Assembly: GCA_022494885.1 (NCBI GenBank)
Contig: JAGVSM010003414.1
Coordinates: 558,001 to 622,000 of the forward strand
DNA: 64,000 nucleotides
DNA from: Micrasema longulum
Lineage: Eukaryota; Arthropoda; Insecta; Trichoptera; Brachycentridae
Direction of reading: 5' to 3'
The position numbers were made by a program, and so were the translations under genes. The notes under the pieces are model-generated. The model was not told the DNA's origin. It ran no database searches and worked only from the letters and a program-made list of their open reading frames with translations. Below are positions 1 to 10,984 of the stretch, one piece after another. Numbering within the stretch: position 1 is the first letter of the stretch; every line of letters starts with the position of its first letter.

Positions 1-614
1 TATCGGTGAATTTAAACTACACAGGGTTGACACATTATTTATATCGGTGAATTTAAACTACACAGGGTTGACACATTATTTATATCGGTGAATTTAAACT
101 ACACAGGGTTGACACATTATTTATATCGGTGAATTTAAACTACACAGGGTTGACACATTATTTATATCGGTGAATTTAAACTACACAGGGTTGACACATT
201 ATTTATATCGGTGAATTTAAACTACACAGGGTTGACACATTATTTATATCGGTGAATTTAAACTACACAGGGTTGACACATTATTTATATCGGTGAATTT
301 AAACTACACAGGGTTGACACATTATTTATATCGGTGAATTTAAACTACACAGGGTTGACACATTATTTATATCGGTGAATTTAAACTACACAGGGTTGAC
401 ACATTATTTATATCGGTGAATTTAAACTACACAGGGTTGACACATTATTTATATCGGTGAATTTAAACTACACAGGGTTGACACATTATTTATATCGGTG
501 AATTTAAACTACACAGGGTTGACACATTATTTATATCGGTGAATTTAAACTACACAGGGTTGACACATTATTTATATCGGTGAATTTAAACTACACAGGG
601 TTGACACATTATTT
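1..614. repeat. 41-bp perfect tandem repeat, about 15 copies
   Basis: A 41-base unit beginning TATCGGTGAATTTAAACTAC repeats head to tail from the first base to about 614. Copies look identical by eye, and the last one loses only its final base before unique DNA begins. The array starts at the window edge, so its true length is unknown. Perfect identity implies recent expansion or ongoing homogenisation. No open reading frame of interest is formed. Confidence 0.98.
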
Positions 615-2080
615 CACTGGTGGGATTTTTTTGCATTCGTATGGTCTTTAGGACTAATTTCATTTACGTGACATTTTTTGTAAAAAGTTGATTGTTTAAG
701 AAAGTATTTCCAACAACATTTAAATTCAAAACAAGGCATTCCGTTTGTTACAAATAAAAATATTTGAGAAAAACTAGAACAAAATTTTATACGTTGAAAC
801 ACCGAGTGTACTACAAAACGCCAAATGTTTTTTTTTGCTTCAGTACAATAATATTTGGTGTTTTTAATATAAAACTATGCGCAGGGTTTTAAAATATAAT
901 TAACAGATTTACCCCTTTGTATATTTATTCATTTATGCTTTTTTAAAGTTAGTTCATAACGTCGTAACCCTTTTCTTGGTAATGTATTTTATACGATACA
1001 TATGTATGTTCTCATTTTTTCTCATGAACTAAAATAGAATTCAGTTAAAACTGCTGTACCATATTTTTCTGCATTATCACAATTCATAATAAACTATGAT
1101 TAAATATAAAAAAAACATTTTTGTAAGGGATTCTGCAGCTTTTTCAACAATCAAATGTGAAAAAAAATTGTTTTCGTTCTCCCAAGATAAGGATTAAGAA
1201 CTTTAATGAGATTACAATTTTACATAAAAATTTCGCAAAGATATTTCTTCAAATTTATTTTTTATATTTTTTTATTTCTTCGGGTAACTCATTTTACAGT
1301 GTTGTACAATGAGTTTTAAGAGTGTGGTTTTCTCATCATTGGTAATATTTTCATTGTTTACCTCTAGTTTCGTATACCTATATATGACATATTCAATGAG
1401 GAAGTTCAGTGGTTTAAAAAAATGTTAATAGACTATTAAGCAAGGCCGAAAATATTTTTTTTCAATTTTAGTATATCGTATTATCAGCGCAATTATTTTT
1501 TCAAGTTTTGTATTTCTGAAATAACCTCGCGTGTGACGTCAGAGGTTCTCTTCCGCGTATTATCGATCAGTTCTGCCCATTGGTCAATTGACGGCAAGCA
1601 AACCAGAAATCTTCCATAACTCTCTTATCATTGGTCGAATTATATGAACCAATGACATTGTCAACGAATGTAGTTCGTTTTTATTGAAATATTTTTTATT
1701 ATTTTTTTCGTACATTTCTAGGAAACCTTGTCGAACAATTTTATACTCCAATTTTTACCGCGCGCAAGAAAACATTTACTGTACACAATTTCCCGTAAGG
1801 TTGAAGTTCCTATTTTTATTATTTTTATTTATCCCCTTAATTATTCTATATATGTAAATTGGTACACTATATTTTGCCATATTACTTTATTACATTAGTT
1901 GAGTTGCAAACTCACTGTGAAAGCAGTAAAATTATATTTAATTAAAATCACAGTCAGTAACTCGATTTTCGCAACAAAAAAAACGTTAAAAACATAACAA
2001 ACGGAAAGACCTTCGGTCTTTAAAATAATTTACGAGTATGTGGAGTGAGTTGTTTTATATAGTGTGTAAAATGAAAATTT
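615..2080. other. AT-rich intergenic DNA with dispersed-repeat pieces
   Basis: No gene is supported; the short reading frame at 614-802 has no recognisable content. Two parts recur elsewhere and are therefore old repeats: about 1005-1200 resembles 41420-41655, and about 1390-1460 resembles 31525-31600. A less AT-rich patch at 1520-1640 contains TGACGTCA-type sequence, but nothing shows it is a promoter. Confidence 0.6.
1005..1200. repeat. Dispersed repeat copy (partner at 41420-41655)
   Basis: The stretch shares a run of matching blocks, in the same order, with 41420-41655: a CATGAACTAAAA-like start, AGTTAAAACTGC, ATTATCA followed by AATTCATAATAA, and a TTTTCGTTCT-CCAAGA-like end. The partner has a roughly 45-base insertion that resembles family S. 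The class is unknown. Confidence 0.6.
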
Positions 2081-2165
2081 AAACCGGCCAATGACGGGTC
2101 ACAAGTCCTATAAATGCTTAGACTTCCATATATCCTTCCTAATATGTTCTCACTGTTGAAATATA
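2080..2165 (+). repeat. Family S fragment
   Basis: This short piece carries the family S signature (AACCGGCCAATGACGGGTC, then a block reading TAAATGCTTAGACTTCC and a CTCACTGTTG block). The same blocks occur at 13430-13720, 19855-20440, 23240-23400, 24240-24610 and 25205-25790. It is truncated on both sides. Confidence 0.7.
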
Positions 2166-2169
2166 TATC

Positions 2170-2942
2170 ATTCATATAATTCAATTCAATTAATTTATTT
2201 TAAATATAACATACATTACAAAAATATATTCAATACGTACATATTATAAAAAAGAAAAAAAAATCCACGAAAGAGACTCATGTCAACGTAGTAGAAGAAT
2301 CCTGCTCCGGAAAATCCCTTCGGATACATGGAACAGATCAATATCCAGAGCGATGTTGTTCAGCATAGCGGTAGCCCTTCCAACAGGCATAACCATGGGC
2401 AGGTTGGTCCTGAATATCGGAATATAAAACAATCTATGCTGACGCTGTCTTAGGTAATTATCAGGAACATACAAACCAATGCTCATCATAATTTCAGAAT
2501 TTTCGATCATACCGCGCAACAATCGATAAAAATGTGTAGTCAAATACACATTCCTTCTAGTCTCTAAACTGTTGTAGCCAAGCATACCCCGGAGAAACTC
2601 GGTCGGGTAGAGCCAAGGATAATACCCGCATTCTCTCATGTTGAGATATCTCAGAATTTTTTTTTGGATTTTCTGTATCATAAGAGAGTACTTCAGTTCA
2701 TGTGGCCCCCAAATCATCGAGCCACTCTCAAGTCTACTTCGCACCAAGGAGTTGTAAAGAGTTCTCAGTACGCGGGTATTTTCGAAAACCCTGGCAGTAC
2801 GCAGAACAAATCCTAACATCTTCAATGCATTACCACTGATTGTCTCTATGTGTTCATGAAATGTCAGAGTGCTCACAAATCTAACGCCCAGATCCTTAAC
2901 ATTCGATGTTCGTATCAGATTCTGGTTTAGATCAGATTCAGA
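2170..2942 (-). pseudogene. LINE reverse transcriptase C-terminal relic, 5'-truncated
   Basis: The minus-strand frame is open from about 2942 to a stop at 2283, with an AT-rich 3' tail to about 2170. The translation carries the signature found after the catalytic core of non-LTR reverse transcriptases: VKDLGVRF, a gap, then LTFHEHI, LRTLYNSLVRSRLESGSMIWGP and a run of basic helices. The YxDD core and endonuclease are absent, so this is a 5'-truncated insertion (Jockey/R1-like by look, clade not resolved). The nominal start at 2876 is a GTG codon inside the domain; it is not a real start. Upstream is cut by a stop at 2943-2945. Confidence 0.88.
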
Positions 2943-3082
2943 TTATAGTTATTTCACTATTTATTTCTTGACCATCCAATTACAAACAATACAGTTATGT
3001 GCGTGAAATAGATACCCCGAACCCTGGACAAGTCTTTTCGACTCAATAGCTACTTTCAGGTAAAAATCCTGAAAAGGGAAGG

Positions 3083-3180
3083 TGGAGATTAGTCCGTCCC
3101 GTAGTTCAATGGTTCGCACGTTCATCCTACCATGCTTGGAGTCCCGAGGTTATGATCATTGTTCACTCCAAACAAAAGTT
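3083..3180 (+). repeat. Degenerate tRNA-derived SINE head
   Basis: The block CGTAGTTCAATGGTTCGCACG, followed by CTACCATGCTTGGAG and a weak B-box region, resembles the heads at 15090, 53485 and 61372. The A-box-like part and the anticodon-arm-like TACCATGC are preserved; the B box (GTTCGATTCC) has decayed. Confidence 0.6.
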
Positions 3181-3289
3181 TTTCACAAAATACAACATTG
3201 AAAAATTGGGAGAGTGAAATATAATTACGTTTACATTCCTTAGTCAACAAATTTTTATTATCATAATTTATTATTATTTATGACAAAAT

Positions 3290-3812
3290 ACAAGGTTTTT
3301 AAACTTTACATATTACATTTTTTATTTGTACAAAATATTCCCAATCAGCAAAACTGCTGGTATGGGGGGATATTATATATAATATCACAATAGTTTAAAT
3401 AAAAATTCGATAAAAAAAACATCACATGTCACTCGTCACACGGGCTGTAAGAACTGTTTTATTTAAGTGTTTTTTAAGTACGTATATGTTTTTGTAGAGT
3501 TTTTAGATTATTAGAAAGTGAAATGTAAAAATTTATTGCTGTATACAAAAAACTGTTTCTTTTTCTGTTGGTCCTAGGTTGTTCGCAAGTTCAATTATTT
3601 GATGCTCTTGTATTTATTTCATGTGTGTTGTAGTTTAAATTAAATTTAATATTTGTCTTTATTTTATTCTTTTTCTTCTTAAATATAATTTTTATTTTTT
3701 CTGTGTAGATCAATTCCTTTAGATTGAGCATTTTTGTTATTCTATATAAATCTGTGGTTCTAGTATATTTATTAAAATTAAATGTTACTTTAAGTGCTTT
3801 ATTCATTGTTCT
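3290..3812 (-). pseudogene. LINE family X 3' end (RT C-terminus plus 3' UTR)
   Basis: On the minus strand this matches the 3' part of the element at 17398-18030. The peptide FNKYTRTTDLYRITKMLNL at 3690-3790 is shared almost exactly with that copy, and the GTTGTTCGCAAG / CCTAGG / AGAAAAAGAAACAG blocks follow in the same order. A small hairpin near the 3' end (CAGCA, loop GTTT, TGCTG, about 3342-3358) is also conserved. The reading frame of about 71 codons lacks catalytic motifs, so only the extreme C-terminus survives. A third copy lies at 52600-52860. Confidence 0.8.
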
Positions 3813-3814
3813 TA

Positions 3815-4320
3815 CTTGTTATATGGACATTTCTAATACAACAATTATTCATTTTAAAACGTTTTTAAATGCACTGTTTAAAACTCATTATTATTAAGGT
3901 CGTAATAAAACTTTCTTTTTTGTGCAATTTTTTCTCTGTTTTTGATGTGTATTATTATTATCTTATCACTTTCTGAAAATAACCTTTATGTACCATATAT
4001 TATATTATTATCTTATATTTACTTACTGTAAACTAATTTTTATTATTTGTTTTTTCATTAATTTGTTAATACCATTGTTTTATACATATATAAATATTTT
4101 AATTTTTTATTGTTTAAATTCTTTACACGTTATTTACAATCTCTTTAATTCTATTATTTATCTCATATCCATCTTTGTTTTCTTTTTTACTATGCAAAGT
4201 TTCACTTTTTATTTTACATTGCAGCATGCTTTTTTTTTGTTTCTACATGTATACAAAAAAAGTGTTGTTTATTTTTAAAATTAATACTTACTATGTTTGT
4301 ACTTACTTGTATAATTTTTG
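3815..4320. other. AT-rich DNA, probably decayed LINE 3' UTR
   Basis: Very T-rich on the plus strand, giving a spurious hydrophobic 96-codon frame at 3988-4278. No domain is recognisable. It leads directly into the LINE family W tail at 4300-4365, so it may be that element's 3' UTR. Confidence 0.45.
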
Positions 4321-4365
4321 TAAATTCCCCTTGGGCGTATTGTAAAATTAAATACATAAGTTTGA
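4300..4365 (+). repeat. LINE family W 3' tail with CCC-CTT-GGG hairpin
   Basis: TGTAAATTCCCCTTGGGCG, then GTAAAATTAAATA, matches the tail at 27840-27885 almost base for base. Each copy has a tight hairpin (CCC, loop CTT, GGG at 4327-4335). A related tail may lie at 43310-43345. The adjacent coding part is gone. Confidence 0.6.
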
Positions 4366-4699
4366 AAAGACATTATTTAAATACGATTGGATACAAATCT
4401 AAAGACCTTGATTGTACTTTTCTATGACCTATCCTTTCCGTGACCCATGACCTGGGTGTAGTGCATCCGCCTCGCGTGGGGATCGTATTGCAGTTAGACT
4501 TCGCTACAGTAATACCGACCCACAATTACCTACTTAATGTAGGTACTTCCACTAGGGCTTTGTACATTGGAACACACCCAAGGCTGTCAAACTTTACTAT
4601 TGTTGAGAAACAATTTTAACCTTTGACGCGATATGGGCTAAAATAATAAATCATCAATTGAATTAGTTATAATGATAATGTAATTGTCAGAGGATAAAA

Positions 4700-4925
4700 A
4701 CTGTTCCTATAATAAAGTACCCAGGCGTCATAATTGATCAACACCTTAATAATTATTTAAATCTCCATTTTATGTAAAAAAAAATTAGGATAGATTTTAG
4801 AAAGCTTGATGGTATCAAAAATATCCCCTCAACGTGGCGCCTTATTTATCGTATGCTTGGCACGGGCCATTATTTTGTATGACATTCAAATTTGGGGTAA
4901 TTCCTTTAAATCATATGATAAAATA
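4700..4925 (+). pseudogene. Degenerate LINE RT C-terminal fragment
   Basis: Across frame breaks the plus strand reads VPGVIIDQHLN, KKIR, DFRKLDGIKNIPSTWRLIYRML and a weak ending like IWG. This is the order seen in the post-catalytic region of non-LTR reverse transcriptases (YLGVxID, HI, LR-IY-AL). It is short, with several stops, and the clade cannot be told. Bases 4887-4924 are also duplicated at 5223-5261. Confidence 0.5.
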
Positions 4926-5157
4926 TACATATATACAAATATGTATTTTTATTTTATTTGCAACTTCTAAGTGCCTAACATTTCTCAATTTTTAAATTGC
5001 TTTTATTTTGATGTCTATAATGTACTTAATCAATACCTTACATCACTGTGGAAAATTTCTATTGACTGTTTTCACAATTTTTGTTCATATATATTCTTAT
5101 TTTCTGTATGCAATATATGTAAAATCTGTTGTTTTTTTTTCTAAATAAAAAAATATA

Positions 5158-5320
5158 AAAAATCCGTACAAACTAGAATGTTCAAATTTACAAACGGTAA
5201 AAAACAACGTAGGTAATGTATCCAAATTTAGGGTAATTCCTTCAAACCACATGATAAAATCCGTACAAACTAGAATGTTCAAATTAATAAACCGTAAAAT
5301 GCAACGTAGATAATGTAAAG
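5158..5320. repeat. Direct duplication, about 96-bp period
   Basis: ATCCGTACAAACTAGAATG at about 5161 recurs at about 5257, with the following ACGGTAAAA and CAACGTAG-TAATGTA blocks also repeated. The intervening bases 5223-5261 match 4887-4924, so the locus contains a nested local duplication. No coding capacity. Confidence 0.75.
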
Positions 5321-5970
5321 GTTGAGAAATTACAATTCAAAATGGCTTAAGTTGTAAAAGTTAATAAACCGTTTTTACGTTCAATAATTTAAGGATATGT
5401 TTATGAAAACCGATTGCAAGATCAAAGTCCAAAACGTTTTTAACTCAAAACTAGCTAAAAATGCGAAATTAATCATTACAATTTATTAATTACTACTAGT
5501 AGATAACAGTCGGCTGTCTCCATTACTGAACGAAAGAAGCTTTTCCACCGTAATGCAAACGACTATGGAGAGCTAATTCTCGAAAATTGCCCGTTGTGTT
5601 TGAAAAAGGTTTATGTCTAACGATTTTTTTTAATACTTACGTTTTTTGGAATACTTGGCTTAAAAAGATTAATGATAAAGTGACATGAAAATTTGGTATG
5701 TAACCGACGGACGTATTCAGCTCAAATTTTACAACAAAAAACAAACCTATCACATTTATTTTAAAAAGTGATTTACCTCTATTCGTAATCAAGATTCTGG
5801 TTGAGATGTTTTATTTCATATGTTAGGTTCAACCTCATAGTTTTTCAACAACATGGTTTACAACTGTTCTTTAAAATCAGCACATGAACTGAATAAAGTT
5901 TTTTTTTTGTGAAATAACCATTCATTTGTTTACATTAAAACCTTGTTAATCGTTAAGTTCCGTGAGATTT
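5320..5970. other. AT-rich DNA without recognisable features
   Basis: No reading frame, RNA or repeat is supported in this stretch apart from general AT-richness. The next feature, an RT fragment, begins at 5973. Confidence 0.5.
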
Positions 5971-5972
5971 CA

Positions 5973-6183
5973 TATTTTGGCCATGTTTTGAGAGGTGATA
6001 AATATGCCATACTTCAGCTTGTCATGAAGGGGAAGATCGAGGGACATAAAGAAGTCGGAAGTTAACAGCTTTCTTGGCTTCGAATCATCCGAGCATGGAC
6101 CAGGATTAAAACCGTGGAGGAGCTGTTTCAGCTTTGGTCGTCAACGTCGAGGAGATCTGACATGACACGTAAGAAAGGAAAAA
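5973..6183 (+). pseudogene. RT C-terminal fragment of an RTE-like/related LINE
   Basis: The plus-strand frame reads YFGHVLRGDKYAILQLVMKG, then KIEGHKEVGS, a stop, and QLSWLRIIRAWTRIKTVEELFQL. This is the characteristic C-terminal module of a group of non-LTR reverse transcriptases (GHVLRG-KY--LQL---GKIEG-R--GR---SWLR-LR-WT). One in-frame stop and loss of everything upstream mark it as dead. It ends in an A-rich tail after 6170. Confidence 0.82.
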
Positions 6184-6189
6184 AAAGAC

Positions 6190-7190
6190 GTTTTAAAAAC
6201 GAAAACATTAATATGAGACAAATAAAATGAAATTAGCAAATTACAAGTGAATAAAAAAGAGTGTACGTAAATTGAGATTATATTAAAATAATTTTTAATG
6301 ATTTCAGATACTTTTTAGTTATTTTTAAAGCTTTCAGAGGTTGAAATTGGATGTTATGACGCGTAACAGAAACCCGAAGAAATATCTTTCCGTATACTTT
6401 AATAGGAACCATAAACCTGATGTGTTCATTTTATAACTTGTCTAGTGGCTATCGCAGTCCTCGTGAAAACATCAAAAGTTTAATGATACGTCATAATGAT
6501 CATAATAAAAGTTATTTTCTATTCTGCCAAGATAAGATATTAAACTCGAATCGTTTTATGAAAACTATCTAGGGAGGTTTTTGTTATATAAGAGATGGCA
6601 AGAGTTAGGCATGTACTCGTAAGTGAGTAACATTCATAGCCGTCAAAACTTTCGGAAGCAATTTTTTGGTATTGAAAAAATACGCCCTTTGGTAAAAGTA
6701 ATTAACTAATTACGTACAGGATGAGGCATAAATCACAGAGAAAATTTATTTATGCAGCCTTTTGATTTTATGAGCTAGTAATAAAAACAGTAATAATAAA
6801 TGTCTCGTAGCTCGGTAGAATCATACATGAGGTCACAAGTACGATTCCAGACATGAAATATTGATTTAAAGGGGTAATTTTTACTGCAATATTCTCGGAC
6901 TGGATCTGACGCGCAAGAAAGATTATTTTGCCCTTATATAAGAAATGATCGAAATGCGTTTCAATTGCAAACATTTTAGGTGTTTTAAAAGACTCAGGTG
7001 TTTTATTAAAACCATTTTTTTGTTCTCTTAAAAAAGGGTTGCAAGTGTACCTAAATTTGTATTTTCAATAAAGATGTCTTTTCAGTAATGTAGTGAATTT
7101 CAGTAAATTACTAATTAAGTTTTTTTTTATTTGTGCTCATTTTGCCGTACTCGCATCGAATATAAAGTTTATATTTGAAGCACTAATTTT
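6190..7190. other. AT-rich DNA without supported features
   Basis: About 1 kb with no convincing reading frame (the 68-codon minus frame at 6768-6974 has no recognisable content), no SINE head and no clear terminal repeats. Confidence 0.5.
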
Positions 7191-7199
7191 GTGGTTATG

Positions 7200-7644
7200 A
7201 CATTAAACCTGCTTTCTACACAACTAATAATAAAGGAACATTGTTAAAAAATCACAAAAAGAAAGTCCATAAATATAATAAATCTGGGATATACCAATTA
7301 AATTGTAATGATTGCGATTCAATCTACATTGGAAAAACTAATAGAAACTTTAATATTAGAGTAAAAGAACACTTAAATTAAGTAAAAGATGCTTAAATAA
7401 TAATATTTTTTCTGAATTCGCCAATCATCTGTTAGAAAATAATCATAACTTAAATAAAGACACTGGATTAAAAGTACTTCATGTTGAAAATAAAATATTA
7501 AAATTAGACAACTTAGAAATCTTAGAAATCAAAAAAGTGATTCGCAATAAGAAAAAAATAATTTATAACCCAATAAACAATATTTCTTTTAGTTCTTTCT
7601 TATCTAGCTCCGAAAATATTGATATCAAATTACCACCTTTATAA
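7200..7644 (+). pseudogene. Penelope-like element GIY-YIG endonuclease relic
   Basis: Translation of the plus strand gives a GIY-YIG nuclease domain: GIY at 7286-7294, then a C-x2-C pair in the linker, YIG at 7325-7333, an arginine and a KEH motif about 12-20 residues later. After two stops and a frameshift near 7375-7395 the frame continues as SEFANHLLENNHNLN, LKVLHVENK, LEILEIKKVIRNK and a final SFSSFLSS to a stop at 7642-7644. GIY-YIG fused behind a reverse transcriptase is diagnostic of Penelope-like elements, and a CxxC in the GIY-YIG linker is typical of them. The reverse transcriptase itself is missing. About 90 bases downstream lies a hammerhead-like motif, as expected for the terminal repeat of this group. 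Confidence 0.88.
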
Positions 7645-7733
7645 GGAAAAAAAGACTTGATTTATTGAGTCCACGTGTAGTATTTAGTTAACATGATAAA
7701 AATAAAATAGGAATTAATTAATTAGTTACGTAA

Positions 7734-7777
7734 ACCTTGACGAAGAAGCTTGTTTGCTTTGAAACCGGTCGGTAGAA
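7734..7777 (+). ncRNA. Hammerhead-ribozyme-like motif (PLE terminal repeat)
   Basis: The order is ACC (7733-7735 region), core TTGACGA, stem II AAGC/GCTT around TTGTTT, GAAA, then ACCGGT, C and GGT. The flanking ACC and GGT can pair as a 3-bp stem I, and ACCGGT forms the very short stem III of type-I minimal hammerheads. The core deviates from CUGANGA (first base T, or one extra T), so activity is doubtful. It lies directly downstream of the GIY-YIG relic on the same strand. Confidence 0.6.
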
Positions 7778-7864
7778 AAAAATAATAAAAAATTCGTGGT
7801 TAAAAACAAAGTTATTTTACTAATAAAGTATTTATTTATATGAAGACTTCACCTTTTCTTTCTT

Positions 7865-8045
7865 CTTTTGGATTATTATTCTTAATGTTGCTATTGTACA
7901 ATATGTTATCATTATTAAATTTAAGTTATTATATTTTTTCCCTTATTAACTATTATGGCTTAACTCGGGCACAGTCTCAAAGAGCTATTATAAGTTAGCG
8001 AATGTGTAAACAAATGTAATTTGAAATGAATAAATAAATAAAATT
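7865..8045 (+). repeat. LINE family Y 3' tail with long hairpin
   Basis: This matches 18062-18210 and 57150-57262: ATTCTTAATGTTGCTATTGT, then TATGGCTTAACTCGGGCACAG, AGAGCTATTATAAGTTA and an A-rich end. The two flanking blocks form a hairpin in which G-U wobble replaces pairs seen in the 18062 copy. No coding part survives. Confidence 0.7.
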
Positions 8046-8251
8046 AAATAAGATTGTAATTAATTATAAGGCTAAGAATGTTAGAAAATTCATAGCCTAA
8101 AATAAAAAAAGTACACGTACAAAACTTTTCTTGGTGAATGGTTTTCTTCGTTGTTTTTTTTCTGGTTTGTTTCTTATTTCTAAAGGCAGTTTGTATGTAT
8201 TTTACACTTATATGTTCATGAATTTGTATAAACCACTTTAATTGAGTGTTA

Positions 8252-8296
8252 TACTTCGACCGGTTTCGAAGTTTCTACCTCACCGTCAAGAACTAA
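8252..8296 (-). ncRNA. Degenerate hammerhead-like motif, inverted
   Basis: On the minus strand: TTC, TTGACGG, a 5-bp stem II (GAGGT around AGAA with ACTTC), GAAA, ACCGGT, C, GAA. It is the inverted counterpart of the motif at 7734, about 500 bases away, consistent with an inverted pair of PLE terminal repeats. The catalytic core is degraded. Confidence 0.5.
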
Positions 8297-8394
8297 ACTA
8301 ACTTATAATTACTCGCGTTGCTATTTGTATTATAAAATATTGTATGAAAGAGACAGAAAAATGAAAGAAAGAGAGAGAAAGAAGATAAAATGAA

Positions 8395-8640
8395 TCACAA
8401 CGGATCACAATGTTGATGGATGCAGAGAACGAGGAAGACCGAGAAAGACATGGCACGATCAAGTCCATCAAATACTTGAAGATGGACATGTCAAAAGTAG
8501 GAATAATCGGCGTGCGTGCATAAGAAGATGTATGAATGTAGAGAAAGCGAGGTCTGTATGCCAAGATAGAGTGTTATGGCGTTCTATCCTCTCTGCCTAC
8601 CCCTACGGGGAAACGGCGTGATGGTTTGTTGTTGTTGTAG
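8395..8640 (+). pseudogene. RTE-like LINE 3' end, 5'-truncated
   Basis: This copy corresponds to the last 80 or so codons of the element at 28507-29035: NVDGCRERGRPRKTWHDQVH and the terminal RVLWRSILSAYPYGETA, followed by TGATGGTTTGTTGTTGTTG. The RGRPRKTW motif is typical of the RTE-type C-terminus. Divergence is low. The upstream part is lost and replaced by an A/G-rich stretch (8340-8390). Confidence 0.88.
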
Positions 8641-8644
8641 AAGT

Positions 8645-9560
8645 TACATAATATAATGCAAGTAATATATCCCATATATTGATATTTTTCTGTGGTTCTG
8701 TGTGATACAACAATTATTATTCATGAAATCAACTCAAACAACGTGACTTCGTGATATATTATATTATGTAGATATACTGTCCATTTCTTTAATACATAAC
8801 TCATTTAAAAATAAACAAATTATAGCACTATGAATTCAGTGGATATTAGGTATTCAATTGAAATGTCAACTGGCCGAATTGTTTTAGAAATTAATAGTGC
8901 TAAAAACGGCCACGTCGAGCACCATATGTCCTGCAATATGACGCATGAAAGTAATTATAGTCTTATGTCAAAAGTACCATCTCAAAGACAAATAAGAAAT
9001 AATGTTTGAAATACTGTTTTCCAAATCAAGAATCTTGAAATCATTTTTGTAATCTGCAAGTTTAATCTAGGAAAAAAAACCCGCACTGGGGTTAAGACAT
9101 TTAAAATATAGTATACTTATTTGTTTGAAAAAATAAGCCGGAATAATCGGCTAGTTTCTTGGCTCACCGCAGACGCGGGGCGCGCTTTGTTGATATTAAT
9201 ATTTATATTAGGATAAAAATAATAACGGTGGAAATGATTTAAAATAAACAGTAATTATTAATTTGTTTTTCTGTTGATAAAGTTACTGTAAAACATTATT
9301 ATGGTTAGTCGAATAAAACGGTAAGCTGCGCATAATCGCTTTTATACACGGTTCGCCCCTAATATGAACAAAAACATTGAAATAATGCAAACATATAAGA
9401 ACAACATTTCTTAAATTTTATATTTATTAAAAAAATAATCTTATTTGCAGGTTTATAGTACAAAGCTTATAAAAATGAGATAAAATGATAAGGAAAAAAA
9501 TCCCATGTTGACATAGCCTGTGCGTGGGTATTAATTCAGTTTTACGTGACAGCACGAATT
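8645..9560. other. AT-rich DNA without supported features
   Basis: No gene, SINE head or terminal repeat is recognisable. A slightly GC-rich spot at 9160-9190 (CCGCAGACGCGGGGCGCG) is isolated. Confidence 0.5.
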
Positions 9561-9564
9561 CATT

Positions 9565-9690
9565 AACAAAATTACACATACATACGCATACATACATACA
9601 TACATACATACATACACACATACGCACATGCACACATACATAAATATATACAAAAAAATGTGTATACAATTACATACACATGTATGTATA
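9565..9690. repeat. (CATA)n / (CACA)n microsatellite
   Basis: Imperfect CATA units with interspersed CACA and CGCA run from about 9570 to 9690. The repeat-derived minus frame at 9427-9669 (M-Y-V-C rich) is an artefact of it. Confidence 0.92.
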
Positions 9691-9699
9691 CTAGAGGAG

Positions 9700-10790
9700 A
9701 TAAAAAAAAAAAAACTTTATTTTAAAACAAGTATTCTTCAGAAATAGCTAAAAGAGTTCCACATAAAATTAAACTGTTATTCGTTGAAAATAGATAAAAC
9801 CGTTTTTCAACTGTAACTGTAAAGAAAAACTAGTCAGAATATTAAATTAAACTGGTTCTAAAAAAATAGTTTTATAGTGTGTAGGAAATAACGACAAATA
9901 AGTCCAGATATGTGAAACTGTATTTTTTAAATAATTATAACAGTCTTTAGAGCAGTGGCAAAACCATGGCCACTCCCAATCCACATGAAAATAAAAAACT
10001 AGTTAGGGTAGGGAAAACTGTATCTTAAATAATAGCTCAAAGCAGCGTAACTCGTAATTATTTTTTGTGAAACTGTTCCAGCAGCTTCTTGTACTAGACT
10101 TTTAGCCCATGCTCCTCAAAATGTTATTTAGAAGCAGTTTCACCAAACAGTTTACTTGGCGAAACAGTCACTGTAACTGCTACTCCTATTTAATAACAGA
10201 AACGCCCATTTTTTCTATACACAATATTAACACATAACTAAAATCACTCCCAAACGAGTGGAGGCGTTTAAAAAAAATACACTAAAAACAAGCAATATGT
10301 AAAAAAAAACCTATTAAAAAACAGATAGTGCATATTTAAGACAAAGGGAAGATTCTTATAAACATAACGTAAACATGATCTCGTAAGGAAATTAAGTTTT
10401 GACATATAACATTTCCTTCCTCATCAATTTTCGTTTAATTATGTTGATAAAAATGTTTCGTTCTCAACGAGTTTTTGGGAATATTGTTTTATTTCTGGCT
10501 AAAATAACCACAGGATGGTTGGTAAAAGCTTTTCAAAATGAAAATAAAACTGTTTTTATATTGGTAGATAAATATGAAAAAAATATTTAGTTTCATTCTT
10601 AAAATTAATACAAGAAAATCTTATGTTTGATTATTTTTTTTAAATGTGAGTAATTCGTTTTCAATAAAACAGTCACATTCGAAAATTTGAAATTGTTTGT
10701 TATCCATAAAAAGCTTGTTCTTTTATGATTAAACATAAAAAATAGTAATAATAAAATATTGGGTAAATATTAAAATTTAAACAAAAAGTT
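9700..10790. other. AT-rich DNA without supported features
   Basis: Includes a 63-codon plus frame at 10399-10590 of ordinary composition with no recognised domain, not called as a gene. The stretch may be the decayed body of the LINE whose tail is at 10795-10885. Confidence 0.45.
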
Positions 10791-10794
10791 AAGA

Positions 10795-10885
10795 AAGGTG
10801 TGTTAAATAACTTATAAATCAAATAATGTACCTACAGAAGAATATATTTATATGTGCCCTATTTTAAAATTTGAAATAAAACAAA
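10795..10885 (+). repeat. LINE family Z 3' tail
   Basis: AACTTATAAATCAAAT, an AGAAGAATAT block, then TATGTGCCCTATTTTAAAATT matches the tails at 25790-25885 and 61195-61285. Flanking ATAT/ATAT or CACAT/ATGTG blocks form a small hairpin before the GCCCT box. Confidence 0.65.
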
Positions 10886-10984
10886 TATTAATTTCATAAT
10901 TCTTTAAGTTGTTTTTAAAAATAGAACTAACGCAGTAAAATAATGATTGCGTTTACTAATTATAACATTTACCACAATAACAAT

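Noticed and set aside
1..614. 41-bp repeats read as a CRISPR array, or its TTGACA words as bacterial promoters
   Set aside because: There are no unique spacers; the whole unit repeats. The surroundings are eukaryotic transposon relics.
1520..1640. CRE-type TGACGTCA as a promoter
   Set aside because: A single word in an area with dispersed-repeat pieces and no downstream gene is not enough.
9427..9669. 80-codon minus frame with MYVCMYVC repeats
   Set aside because: Product of the CATA microsatellite.
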